From positions 73,346,001-73,410,000 of the forward strand of contig CM060733.1 in the NCBI GenBank assembly GCA_030704615.1: a DNA stretch of 64,000 nucleotides, in the 5' to 3' direction. A program made the position numbers and the translations under genes. This document shows, piece after piece, positions 31,657 through 44,000 of the stretch. The DNA is from Takakia lepidozioides. Taxonomy: Eukaryota; Streptophyta; Takakiopsida; Takakiales; Takakiaceae. Within the stretch, counting starts at the first letter, position 1. Every line of letters begins with the position of its first letter. The notes beneath the pieces were generated by a model. It was not told where the DNA came from. It worked only from the letters and a program-made list of their open reading frames with translations, and did not search any database.

Positions 31657-34212
31657 TTTGGCGACCGTACTCGGAGACTGGGTCATGAACAACCAGATGT
31701 GACAGGCATCTGGTGGGATCATGGTGGTTTGAGAATTAAAGAATTTGATGTGAATCAAATTCCCTGTGGAACTGAGAAGGAAAGATTGTCCAAACAATTC
31801 TTTCAGAGGTTCTTGGAATTGCCAGACGGTTGTAAAGAAAACATTCTTAAGAGAGTGCATGATGTTGACCCTGAGTGGGGTCTGGAGAAATGAGTGATAA
31901 AGATTTATCAGGTGGCCTGTAGAGGAAGAGCACATTGGTTACCAACACTGGTTTATGTGATAGCATTGCTATCCATTTAAGCGAGTAGAGTTTGAAGGCT
32001 GGGAGGAAAGGAAGGTGAATGTTTATACTCATATGCATGAGGAGCTTGTACTGGTAAAGAATTGGATTCCAAAGGATATTTTGTGGATCAAACTCACACC
32101 AAGAACAGTTTTTCAGACTTGTTTGCCATATGGTTATATGGTAACGGAGACTTCTAGTATAGCCAAGGGTGCATTGAAGCTTGAAAGAAACCCAAGCATA
32201 TACGAGAGATACTACAGAAGAGAGTTTTGGTTATTGCCACATTAAAGAAATGAAAGACATGGGACATGAGTGATGAAAGAGAAGTTAGACTCCAACCATG
32301 GGTCACATGTGTATTGTGAACAATGAGAATGGCGATGATGCCAAGATGAGACTGTTTCCTTGTTCACTTATAAAGAAAGCAAGTGAATGGTATGCAAGAT
32401 TCCCTGATAATCATTTCCTAACCTGGAATGGCTTGAATACAACATTCCGAAACAGGTTCAGGACAAGTAAAACTGAGGATGAAGTGTATGGTACAACAGT
32501 TAAAGCAAAAGAAGCATGAAACTGTTGAAGAGTATATGGAAAAGATGGAATTGATGATGAAGAAGCTGGCTGCTGTACCAGCACCAGGTTTACAGAAGAC
32601 TTGGTTTGTAAGTGGACTAAGACCAGAGTTGCAAATGAAAGTGGATATGTTACCCCATAATACAGTGGAGGAGGCATTTGAAACAGCGAACAGAATTGAA
32701 CAATTGGGAATGCTCAGGAGAGAGAAAAGGGATGATGAGGACTCTGAGGATGAGTCAGATGAGGAAGAAGAGCAAGAACTTAAGAGGAAGAGTAAGAGGA
32801 AGGAAAAGTTGAAGAGGGATAACTATGAGAAAAGATTAGAAGAAATCTTGAAGAAGTATGCCACAGAGGCTGTAACACATTGGAGGAAGGGTGTTTGGTG
32901 TGCAAAATGCCAGAATGAAGGCCATACCACCACTGAATGCCACATGAAGGAGAAACACTGTACTATCTGTAAAATGGATAACCATTCTACTGAGAATTGT
33001 TACTACAACAGAAGGACAGCAGCAAGAGAACCTAGGCAAGTAAGGGTGCATCAAGTGCAGCCCCAGCCAAGAAGAAACAGTGATAAGGACCACTATGGTA
33101 GGCTTGGTGGATATAACAATGGCATGGAAGGGAGAGGTAATCCAAGAGGGAATTACCAAGAAAATTCCAAAGGCAACTATCAGGGTAATCCAAGGAGGAA
33201 TTACCAGCCAGGGAATCAGGATTACAGAAACAATCCCAGAACAAACCAAGGGCGAGGACCTAATGGGGAAGAACTGTGTTACTATTTTAATCAGGCAGGA
33301 CATCGCAAGGCAGCCTGTCCATTCTGGATCAGACACCAGAATGAGATGAGAGCTCCTGTGAATGAGGGGCCAGTGGTGGCAGCTCACATGGTTAGGCCAT
33401 GTGTTGTACCAGAAGTAAGTACAATGATAGTAACCAGAAGCAAAGCCAAAATAATACCTCCAGTAGATGAGGAAGGTGATGATAGTGAAGATGGCAATGA
33501 TGTGCCTGAAGATGATGAGGCTTGGAGAGATGAGAAGGAACTGCACAAGGAAGTGGTGGATACCATAAGGGAAATGCAGAAGAGTACTGATATTCCTATG
33601 GCAGATTCCTCTGATTCTGAAAGAGAAGAGGAAATGAGTGAGGATGAAGGGAAGAAAGAAGCTGCAAAAATGCAGAGTAATGAAGGGACTTTGGCTGAAG
33701 TAATATGCCAGTCCAAAGCGGAGATTACCATTGGACAGCTATTGGCTGTGGCACCTTATTGTAGACACAGGCTGTATCAAGCAATCAATCGGATTGCCCA
33801 TGTGACAGGGAACACAGACCTGAACAGCAAGGTGACCAGTTATAATGTGAAGCCGGAAGGGCGAGAAACAGTCATGGACTTTGATGATTCTATGCCAGTA
33901 ATCCAATTGAGAATTGAAAGCACAGAACTAACTGATGTATTGATAGATGGAGGCTCTGGAGTGAATATCATGACAAACCAATTAAGGCAGAAGCTTGGTC
34001 TAAGTAACATGAAACCAGCCCCATTTACAGTAACAATGGCAGATCAAAGAAGTGTTCAGCCATTGGGATTGATAAGAGGAGTTAAGATACAGATTCAAAA
34101 GATGATCTTTAATATCACAGTAACTGTGTTGAAAATGGATGAAGTCATGGAAGCTTACTCCTTATTGCTGGGTCGACCGTGGCTGAAACAGGCCAGGGTA
34201 TTCCATGACTGA
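31657..34212 (+). pseudogene. R2 gag and aspartic protease
   Basis: The gag core appears in broken frames from about 31735 (KASEWYARFPDNHF at about 32370). A 577-residue frame at 32479-34212 then carries a helical capsid-like region, charged linkers and zinc knuckles CAKCQNEGHTTTEC (about 32899) and CTICKMDNHSTENC. A third knuckle, CYYFNQAGHRKAAC, has Phe for the second Cys. The protease has VLIDGGSGVN (Asp codon about 33945) and ends LLGRPWLKQAR. A frameshift near 32500 separates the gag N-terminus from the rest. Confidence 0.85.
31658..31675 (+). other. Candidate primer-binding site of R2
   Basis: Directly after the 5' LTR comes TTTGGCGACCGTACTCGG. The TGGCGA start also begins the candidate R1' site. 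The tRNA was not identified. Confidence 0.45.
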
Positions 34213-34241
34213 AATTCCTAGTTACTAACTGGCATGATGGG

Positions 34242-36058
34242 ATGCACAAGATACAAATCACCACTAAGAAATCTAGTAGAATACCTGCTACAAGAAGACC
34301 TCAAGGGGTCAAGGAGTATGACTGGAGGGGAGGACTTGATGAGGAGCAGGAAGCTACCCTGTTCACTGCACACCCAGAGTGGGAGCAGGTTGCAGAGATG
34401 CAACTGGAAGGCCTAAGTTGTTTAAAAGGTATCTGTTGTGGTGTAGTGACACCAACACCAATTGAGGGTGAAACAAGCAGTTACCCACCATATTTCTATG
34501 AAGAAAGAGAGGGAGAAATGGAAATCCTAGAGGAACCAGCCACTGTGAGTTTACAGGATGAAGTGGTGACTGGTTGGACAATCACAGCTGATGAGCAGGT
34601 GAGAGAAGTGAATGTGGGAACTGAAGGGGAACCGAGGATGGTGAAGGTAGGGGCTGATTTGGAGACAGAATTCTTTGAGGAAGCTAAGAGTCTGTTCATC
34701 AAATACAAAGATGTATTTGCTTGGAGCTACGAGGATCTGAAAGGGATACCACATGAGATCTGTCAGCATAAGATTTTGAACTGGAAGCAGGGTCACTACC
34801 AATCAAACAGGCAAGGTACAGAATGAATCCCAACTATGCACAGAAGGTTGGAGAAGAGATCAAGAAGTTGGCTGAGGCTAAGTTTATATACCCGATAGAG
34901 TATACAACTTGGTTGTCACCCATTGTGATAGTTCCCAAGAAGAATGGTAAACTAAGAGTTTGTGTGAACTATAAGAAGTTGAATGCTTGTACGAAGAAAG
35001 ATCATTTCCCTTTGCCATTCACAGAAGCGGTATTGGACACTGTGGCAGGCCATGAGATGTACTCATTCATGGATGGCTTCAGTGGTTATAATCAAGTGCA
35101 AGTGGCAGAAGAAGACCAGGGAAAGACAGCTTTCATCACAGACTGGGGTGCTTATGCATACAAAGTCATGCCTTTTAGACTTTGTAATGCACCAGCAACC
35201 TTTCAGAGAGTGATAAGTGAATCTTTTCATGAGTATCTGGATGATTTCATGCAGGTGTTCTTGGATGTTTTCAGTGTGTACAGCTCTAAGAATGAGCACT
35301 TGCATAAATTGGAGTTATGTTTGGCCAGATGCAGGATGAGAGGTCTGGGCCTGAATCCAAAGAAGTGTACTTTCTGTGTGAACTCAGGGGTGCTTTTGGG
35401 ACACATCGTGTGTAAGAGGGGACTTCTTGTGAATCCCAGAAAGACAGAGGCCATTAAAGCCTCTCCACCACCAGTAAATGTTAAGAGTCTAAGGAGATTG
35501 CTTGGACAAACCAGTTATTACAGAAGATTTGTCAGACGGTATGCACAGATAGCAGCACCATTGAGCAAGCTTCTGAAGAAAGATGCAGTGTTTGCATGGA
35601 CAGCTGAATGTCAACAGGCTTTTGAGGAACTTACATTGTCAGTAACAACTACACCTGTGCTGATTAACCCTCACTGGCATGTAGTATTTCATGTTCACTA
35701 TGATGCCTCAGGAGAAGCGTTGGGAGCAGTGTTAGCCCAAAATGTTACAGGAAATATAGATTCACCTGTGTACTATGCTAGCAGGTTGATGAACAGTGTT
35801 GAAAGGAACTATAGCACAACTGAAAGAGAAGCACTGGCAATGATTTATGCAGTCAAGAAATTCAGGCATTACCTATTGGGAAGGAAGTTTAAGTTTTATG
35901 TGGATCACCAGGCTCTGATATATTTGGTGAACAAACCTTTGATAAGTGGAAAGATAGCAAGGTGGTTAATAATCTTGCACGAGTTTGAATTCGAAGTTGT
36001 TTACAAGCCTGGCCGTTTGCATCTTGTGGCAGATCACTTGTCACGCCTATCAACATGA
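34242..36058 (+). pseudogene. R2 reverse transcriptase and RNase H
   Basis: A linker ORF (34242-34826) shifts frame near 34780 into the RT frame (34823-36058). RT motifs are WLSPIVIVPKKNGKLRVCV, then FMDGFSGYNQV, then FLDVFSVYS (about 35254). In the last, the second catalytic Asp of the xxDD box is Val, which should abolish activity. RNase H has HYDASGEALG, TEREALAMIYAVKKFRHY and YVDHQAL. The region ends VADHLSRLST at 36058. Confidence 0.88.
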
Positions 36059-36109
36059 GAGCCCGCCACAGGAGTAGACGACCAATTACCTGATGCGAGT
36101 TTATTTGCA

Positions 36110-37580
36110 GTGGAGGTGCAGGAAAATGCAGATGACTGGTTAGATTGGCAGTGGCCAATCAGATACTACCTTACTCATGGTCAGTGCCCACCTAGTTATG
36201 GAAAGGAGCAGAGGAAGAGAATCGCTATCAAGGCTTTACCTTATACTATGGTAGGGGGCAGAATGTATAAGCTAGGACCTGATGGAGTACTTAAACGATG
36301 CTTGTACCACCATGAAGTAAATAAAGTTTTGGAGGAAGTTCATAAAGGAGTGGCTGGAGGTCATTTTGGAGAAGAGACTACCAGTAGAAAGATACTACTT
36401 GCAGGTTACTGGTGGCCTACTTTGTTCAAGGATGTACACAAGTATTGTAAGAGTTGTGATGAGTGTCAGAGGCTAGGACCATTGCAGAGATCTGGGAAGA
36501 TGGCTTTGCTTCCTACGATGCCTACTGAACCATTTCACAAATGGGGACTAGACTTTGTTGGACCAATTAACCCACCAGCCAAGAATACACAGAACAAGTA
36601 TATAATCACAGCCACTAATTATACTACAAAGTGGGTGGAAGCTAAAGCTCTAAGGGACAACACAGCTAAGTCCACAGCAAGGTTCCTGTATGAGAACATA
36701 CTTACACGATTTGGCTGTCCCCTGGAATTTATCAGTGACCAGGGAAGTCACTTCATTAATGACCATAGAACTATTGACTAAAGAGTTCATGATTGTGCCT
36801 AGGAAGAGTACAACTTATTACCCACAGGGTAATGGGCAGGCAGAGGCTACCAACAAAATACTATGTACTATCTTGGCTAAGATAGTCAATGCAAACAGAA
36901 CAGATTGGGATACAAAGCTGCTGACAGCTTTGTGGTCATACAGGACTTCATATAAAGTCACCACTAAGTATACACCATTCCAATTGGTTTATGGTATGGA
37001 AGCTTTACTTCCGGTGGAATTCTTGTTACCTACCATGAGAACTGAATGGGGAAGGAGAATGGAATTGGAATATTCAATTAAGGTCAGGAAACATGAATTA
37101 TACCATGTGGAAGAAGTACGTGTTGATGCAGCTGATAACATGACCAGAATTCAGATGAAGAGGAAGGATCAGTTTGATGAAGGTAAATTAAAGACTTTTA
37201 AGATGGGAGATTTGGTACTGTGGTTGCAGAAGAAGGGGAAGATTAAAGCTTCTAAGCTTAAATCACCATGGAAAGGACCTTATGTCATACAGAAGATGTA
37301 TGATAATAACACCGCCATGTTACAAACCATTAACAAAGAAATGCTGGGAGGAGTCAATGCCAATAAGTTGAAGGGATACAGTGGTATCCATGACAAACCA
37401 TTGCAGCACGATTTGCATGTTGAAACACAAAAACAGTCACGGGCTGCGCCGGTGATACCAATGGAGTATGGAGCACTTGTCGCTAAGCCGAGCGTGTATG
37501 ATCAGGGCGGGAAGTACAGGTGTTCGCATAGCTATCACAGCCCATCACAGTGTGACACAGCCTATCACAGCCCACCATAG
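36110..37580 (+). pseudogene. R2 integrase
   Basis: HHCC zinc domain (HKGVAGGH...CKSCDEC, about 36340-36465). The catalytic core has Asp in GLDFVGP, Asp in FISDQGSHF (about 36730) and Glu in GNGQAEATNK (about 36835). A frameshift near 36770 lies between the second Asp and the Glu. The C-terminal region has FKMGDLVLWLQKKGK. No clear chromodomain was seen. Confidence 0.88.
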
Positions 37581-37712
37581 TGCCACACAGCCTATCGCAG
37601 CCCATCACAGTGTGACACAGCCTATCACAGCCCACCACAGTGTCACACAGCCTATCACAGCTCGTCACAGTTTGACACAGCCTGTCACAGCCCAACACAG
37701 CCCACGCAGGTT
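37527..37712 (+). repeat. Internal CACAG 10-bp tandem repeats of R2
   Basis: Same 10-bp CACAG periodicity as the LTRs (units CATCACAGTG, TATCACAGCC), placed between integrase and the extra 3' ORFs. Confidence 0.85.
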
Positions 37713-37730
37713 ACACAGTCCATAGGGTCA

Positions 37731-40700
37731 GTGATAGGTGGACGTGGGTTAACGTCCGGAAAGTGGCCGGCGGGTGAAAATACAGCTTGGAAGTCAAACT
37801 TGGAGAAGGTGCCACGCGGACAGGGAAAGACGGAGGCAGGTCTAGAAACGAACACGTGGTCGCCAGGGCGAAGCACACCGCAGTGCATATATTGCAAAAG
37901 CAGGTGTCATCATGCAAGAAGACAAATTGGGCCGTCAAAGTACCTACCCGGTACATCAACCCAAACTATTTGTGGGGCCATTAATGCATTCAGGGCAAGG
38001 GTAACGGAACCCTTTACGAGTACAGAAAAGGGGGATCTTTGCCGCATGTGCTATCCTAGTGGACATTCCAAGGGGGAAAGTCCATTGAGGGGAGTTAAAT
38101 TAAGAAGTTACCCAAGGAGGCAACAGCCAATCACGAGCGAGAATTATATGCAGGTGGTTTCCTCCAAGAAACAAGAGAAAGAAATTAGCAGGGTTATGAG
38201 CGCGAGAGTCGGGGTGGCTCCGAATAACCAGCGTCTCGGCAGGAGAGGCAATCAAAGCTATAGCTTTGTAGCTATGGTGGATATAACGGATTACATGCTC
38301 GCCTTACTTCTCACGCAGTGGCACAAGGACGGACGGGTTGAGAGTACATTCTCTCTCACTCGATACTTGCAAGCCCCACAGGCTTACACGCACTTACCCG
38401 TTCCATTATGTGCCAACCATACCTTTATGCTCTGTGCCCTGCAAGCTTTTCTTCAGTTGTTTCAAACAAGGCCTTTTTGTTTGTCTAGAATGAAGAGAGT
38501 GAGGGGAATGGAGGATATCAGGGTGAAGAGCACCACGATTCTGCAGAAGCAAACAATTGCTACACCGCAGGCAGTGCAGCTGCTGAGGGAGTTGCGATTG
38601 GAGGGGCTGCTAGGCAAGGACTGGTCCTTGCATCATCGGCAGTATATGATTCAATTTCTTCAGAACTTTGAGCCTCGGACGGGAGTTACCTAGGTGAGGG
38701 GAGTAGATATAGAAATTACTCCCCAGTACTTGCAGCAATTGTTTGATTTGCCATCGGGTCATGTGGATGTGGATGAACACAGGGCAAGATTGCAGATAGG
38801 GAATTTGTTCCAAGAAGGGAGTTTCTTTAAGACTCAAGGTTACGCTTGTACCAAAGCCGAGTACCCGGGGCTCAGAGAAGTTGGCCAAATATTGAACGTT
38901 CTGTTTGCCATGAAACAAAACCAACAATATTTGAGCAGGTCATTCACAGAGGAGATCTTGAAAGCTTTGAGGGGAGAGGATGAAGCTTGGGCAGAGTTAA
39001 TGTACAATGGTCTGGTGGAAGAGATGAAGAGGTTACAGGGCACTGCTACTAAGTCTCCGATCATTGTGTCTGGTCCAGTAATTGCCCAAATCATTCTTGA
39101 CTCTTGCATACTTGATACTCGGGAACGTAAGGAGATGGGAGTGTTTGAGGCAGTAACCACTGCAATTGAAGAGCAGGGCTCTTCACATAGTGAGGGTGGA
39201 CTGGCAGGGCAACACCTGTCTAAGAGACAGAAGCGGGGTATGACTGTAGTGGCGGATCCACTAGCTTCACGAAACCGCAAGATGATGTTTCCCAAGCTCT
39301 TGTGCAGGATGGGGCACAGCAGCACAGAGGGCTGTTATTATTGGAAGCACGGCCTTCGGAGAGGGAAGAAGAAGTCACTTCAGTACCACAGCCATCACAG
39401 CCAGTTGACTCAGTTGTCTCAGAGGTTCCATAGTTAGAACATGCTGTGACACCACCCCCCAATTGCTCTAGACGGAGAAAGGTTGGACATTCCCACTACA
39501 GAGCAGGTCGTGGCAGAAATTGAGAAGGGTGACCTTCTCTATGAAAACTCTGGCTTGGTCAGGGAATCAGTGGTACCAGAGGTGCAAAGTCTGTCTAGGG
39601 AAATCCCTGCTATGCATGTAATACCCACACCTGCGACGGAGGTACCAGGGGTAGAATATAATGACACTGTAGCACATGTGGAGGATGAGGTGGTTCAAGA
39701 AGAGGATCTGGTGGGGCAATAGCCTGAATGGTTGGTGAAGCATCACACTGTGGAAGATCAGGGAGAACAGCAGCAAGTTCACCATGATGACCCCCAGCAG
39801 GCCATGCTTGTGAGTTCCATAAGCAGGACACTCAATTTGTTGGGCACTTATGTGAAATCCCATGTTTCATCTACCCAATTGGCAGCTTTGAGGGAGGAAC
39901 TCAGGAAGGAGTTTGAGACTTGAATTGCCACTGAGTGTGCTTACAAGGTAGATGATGAGGTCAATCTCAAGTTACATCAAGAGTTGGAGGACACAAAGTC
40001 TGTCTTGCAGTTGGCTAAGGGACATTTGATTGAAGCAAGTCTCGAGCAGGACCAGTTGCATGAAGCACATAAGCAACAGTTATACCAATTGCAGGTGAAG
40101 CATGAGGGCAAGTTGCAAGAAGTGAACGTACTACATACAGAGTTGGAGGCAGTACATCAGAGGATGACCATACAATGTGCTACACTCACAACTGCTCTAG
40201 AGCAAACTGCATTAGAAGTTAACAGACAAGGGGAGAGATGTATGATGGCAGAAGCTGAGATAATAGAGCAAACGAAACTCATTGTTGATTTACAGGCTAC
40301 AATCTGTCGCAATGAGAATACTTTCCAATAGTACAGACAGGTTGAGGCTGACCAGGAGAGGTACATCCTGGAGTTGCAACAAACAGTCATGATCAATAGA
40401 AATGAACTCTTTGTGGCTAACAAGGCTTGGAAGGAAGCCAATAATCTGGCTGCTGCCTATGCGGGCCTGGTTGAACCTCATGCAAAGCGCATGGAGGCTT
40501 TACAGCAGCAGTTAGATGTGTACAGACTCACAGAGGAGCAGACTCTCAGGGGTGCCACACAGGACCTGGTGGATAACCACCTTATGCAGGTTTGGTTAGA
40601 GGGCAGGTGGTAGTAAGGCAAAGCACCAAGGAATCTCACAAGGCAAGAAGCAAGATGAATGAGCTCAGATTGCAGGTGCAGAAACATTGCCACAACTACT

Positions 40701-40805
40701 ATAGACAATGTCTATAGTAGGATAGCGGAGCTACAGGAGGATGTGGAAGGCCTGCAGACTCAAGTGGATGACCTGAGTTCAAATATTGACAAGAGAGTCT
40801 TTGTT
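37731..40805 (+). pseudogene. R2 additional 3' coding region, part 1 (unknown; coiled coil)
   Basis: Consecutive ORFs 37731-38693, 38694-39437, 39483-39722, 39732-39923, 39984-40331 and 40374-40613 are separated by single stops or small shifts, so this was probably one long protein. The first part contains RMCYPSGH and a helical region (TPQAVQLLRELRLEGLLGKDW). The later part (39984-40613) is a long Glu/Gln-rich coiled coil (LHQELEDTKSVLQLAKGHL). No known domain was recognised. It resumes after MULE-C at 53526. Confidence 0.6.
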
Positions 40806-40814
40806 CCTGAGGAG
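40806..40814 (+). repeat. Target-site duplication of MULE-C, left copy (CCTGAGGAG)
   Basis: CCTGAGGAG recurs at 53517-53525. If the right terminus is taken one base longer, to match the other ends, the duplication is 8 bp. Confidence 0.85.
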
Positions 40815-40880
40815 GGGGGCTGCTATTTCATGAGCGGCATGAGCATGAGCGGAAAAAAAAAAAAACATGAGCGGGCCGAA
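40815..40880 (+). repeat. MULE-C left terminal repeat with CATGAGC cluster
   Basis: The terminal repeat is followed by four CATGAGC copies and an A13 tract. Confidence 0.78.
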
Positions 40881-41055
40881 TTGTGTCCACGGAAATAGGG
40901 TCATGTGGACTCGTCATAGCAATGAAATGCAACATTTTATTGCAAATTTGGTGGCAAGCCACGTCTATACAAGTGTGTCCTAACTGTCGTAGCAGGAATG
41001 GGAACTACTCTCCTACACCTTCCGAGAACTTGGCCCTCCTTCTTCCTCATCCCCC

Positions 41056-44000
41056 TCATCCCCCCCCATCCTCCGAGCTCTGTGATGCATCGGTTGCAGT
41101 ATGCCTCTCAAAAATGTCGTCCTCTCCTTGGGGGACTGTCCACCTCACCTCCTGGGAATCTTCTGCCTCTTCTCCCCCACTTTCCTCAGCAGAATCCAAG
41201 ACAAATCTACGAGCCCGACGGGCTCTAATAGCTGCTGCCTCCTCCCTCATCTTCATTTTCTTGAGGCTTGCCTCGTCTAAAATCTGTTGTACACGACTAG
41301 GTTCGGAACACCTCCTAATGGACACCGAAGCAAACCGGGCAGCATAAGTAGGAAGGATGAAGTCCCTTTCTGGACTAGGCATGAAATCCCCCCTGGCAAA
41401 AAAAGGCACGTTCCTCCTGCCCATGAACTCCGGTGTAGACGTCCCTCCTGCCGTACTTGGCATCCTACAGTAAGAACAAATCCACTTCAAGAATGTCAAT
41501 ACCAGCAGAAGCAGAAAGGGTAATAAGAGAGCGAAGGGAGGTGCCTCACGAAATCTGGAGGCAACTTACAATGCGACCACTCACTCGTACACTGGGGCTC
41601 CTCGGCCTTGATCCCAACTTGTTCCTCCCCTGCTCCTTCTCGGATTTTTCCTCATCCTCCGAGGATGCCTCTTCCTCTTTCGGCAGACGTTCAGCCGCTG
41701 CAAGTTCCGAGTTGTGGAGGGCAGTATCTGGCTCGAAGGCAAACACATGCCTGTCAGACAACGTCCCTGCCCACATTGAAGCACCTGAGGAACAAAGCGG
41801 GCGTTAATAGCTTGCGGCATGCAATTGCAATCGGGCCAAGGGACAAACTGAGCACGTGAAGGCTTACCCGTGCCGCATGTGAGGTCCAGAATTCGCCCTT
41901 GGACATCCGAGCACGTCTCCATGAGGGTTTGGATGAAAGCAGGGCTCCGGGTCCGGCTGTACCGCCACGGTTTGCCTGTCTTTGTGTCCTTCGGCATACT
42001 GGAGTGGGGCACATAGTTGTAGAGGACATCGTAGGTAACAGGGTCCACAACGGCATCAACAAGACGACCGTCGTTGCGGAATTTGAACATAGACCCTCTC
42101 TTCATAAAGCAATATGCCTCAAACACCAATGTCTGCACATCCAACAAAATAGGGATCAACTCCGGGATCTTGTTTAGATACACCACAATATGAGGTGAAT
42201 GAAATAGATTGATAACTTACACTTTGGCCCTCTGTTCGCAACCCCTGTGTATTGATGCAGAACCATTTTCTGAGGACGACCGGGGTGACACTTTTCGGTG
42301 TCCACCTTGCCACCGCATTCTCTGTGGTCTTCCCTCTTGTGGCAAGGACAACCACACATCCACCGTCATCCAGAAGCATCCCCGCCAGCCCAAACCGGCT
42401 TTCCAGTAGTCCTCAATAAACCTGTTCCAGGTGGGCACACCATCCAGGCCCTCCAGCAGCTCCCCATCTGGAATGTCGAGGAGAATCATGTCGCAAGCTC
42501 TCTCCACCTCAACCCCCCCCCGAGTGCTCTTGCAATCCGTGCTCGCAGCCGTGAAGAATTCCATCATGGCTTCAAAACCAGGGGTGTCTTTAGGCTCTGT
42601 ACCGGCAGCCTCTTCTTGGCTTTCCCCTTCTGCTCCGCCAGAGACTTGTTGTGTGCCACCTTCTTCGCCCTGGCAGCGAGAGCGTCAAGGAAGCTCTCAT
42701 TGACGCATTGGATGATGGTTGGAGGTTCTAGCTTTGGCCTGTGCGTAAACGTCACCGCCGAATACCGCCGTGTAGGCTCGCCCTCAAATGCCAACTTCTT
42801 GGCAGAGCCAGTCCCACTCCGAACTGACTTGGGAACCCGGACGACCGGTGACGGGTAGCAGCAACAGCAGTCGCAGGACCTTGAACAAAGTTGTCGTCCG
42901 AGTCACTCTCTTGGGTCCCCTCCTGCGCCTGCTGCTCCGATGCCCCGATGGTTTTCTGTTTTTTGGGTGTTACTGCACTCACCTGTTTGCTTGTCCTTTT
43001 CCTTTGGCCTTTACTCTTCTCATTCAATTTCTCCTGAATTCCTGTCTGAGCAAGCTCTGCCGCTTTCCTGGAGTTTGCAAGCGCTTTTGCCTCTTTTGCA
43101 CCCAGCGGAGGCAGCGGAGCCCGGTTTCGTCGGGCCTCAGCATCCAGCTTCAATTGAAACTCAGATGGGTCGAGCATGCCGGGCGGAAGGTCCACATACC
43201 AAGGGCAATCACGCAAATGTTCTAGATGCCACTCCTTCACAATATTGTCAGTGTACATGGAGTCAGCCCCAGGGTTCCTCCATGCCAGGAAGAATGGTGG
43301 CTCGAAAGACAGATGACCTTTCTCCAAAAGGGAGAACTTGCAGTACCTGCATTCATGAAAAACACAATGAGGTCCATGAACTGCAAATTCGGCACCATTT
43401 TCCCAGGTTGGGGCGGATCTGAGTGGGCCTAGAAATGGAAAAATGGCGCCGAATATCGGTTTTCGGTGACTACCACCCTAGGGACTTAGCCATCTTGGGA
43501 GCCCTGAACTGGAAATTCGACGTCATTTTTTTCCGGGTTTGGCCCGAAGATGGCTAAGTCCCAGAACGGCAATAGGGCCTAGAACTGGAAAAATGGCGCC
43601 GAATTTCCAGTTCAGGCCAGCCACCTAGGGACTTAGCCATTTTCGGAGCCCTGACTGGAAATTCGGCGCCATTTTCCCAGGTCAGGCCCGAAAATGGCTA
43701 ATCCCACAAGGGCAATAGGGCCCAGAACTGGAAAAATGGCGCCGAATTTCCAGTTCAGGGCCAGCCACCCTAGGGACTTGGCCATTTTCGGAGCCCTGAC
43801 TGGAAATTCGGCGCCATTTTCCCAGGTCCGGCCCGAAAGTGGCTAAGTCCCATATGGCCTTGACTTGGAAAAATAGCGCCGAATTTCCAGTTCAGGGCCA
43901 GCCACCCTAGGGACTTAGCCATTTTCGGAGCCCTGACTGAAAATTCGGCGCCATTTCCCAGGTCCGGCCCGAAAGTGGCTAAGTCCCATATGGCCTTGAC

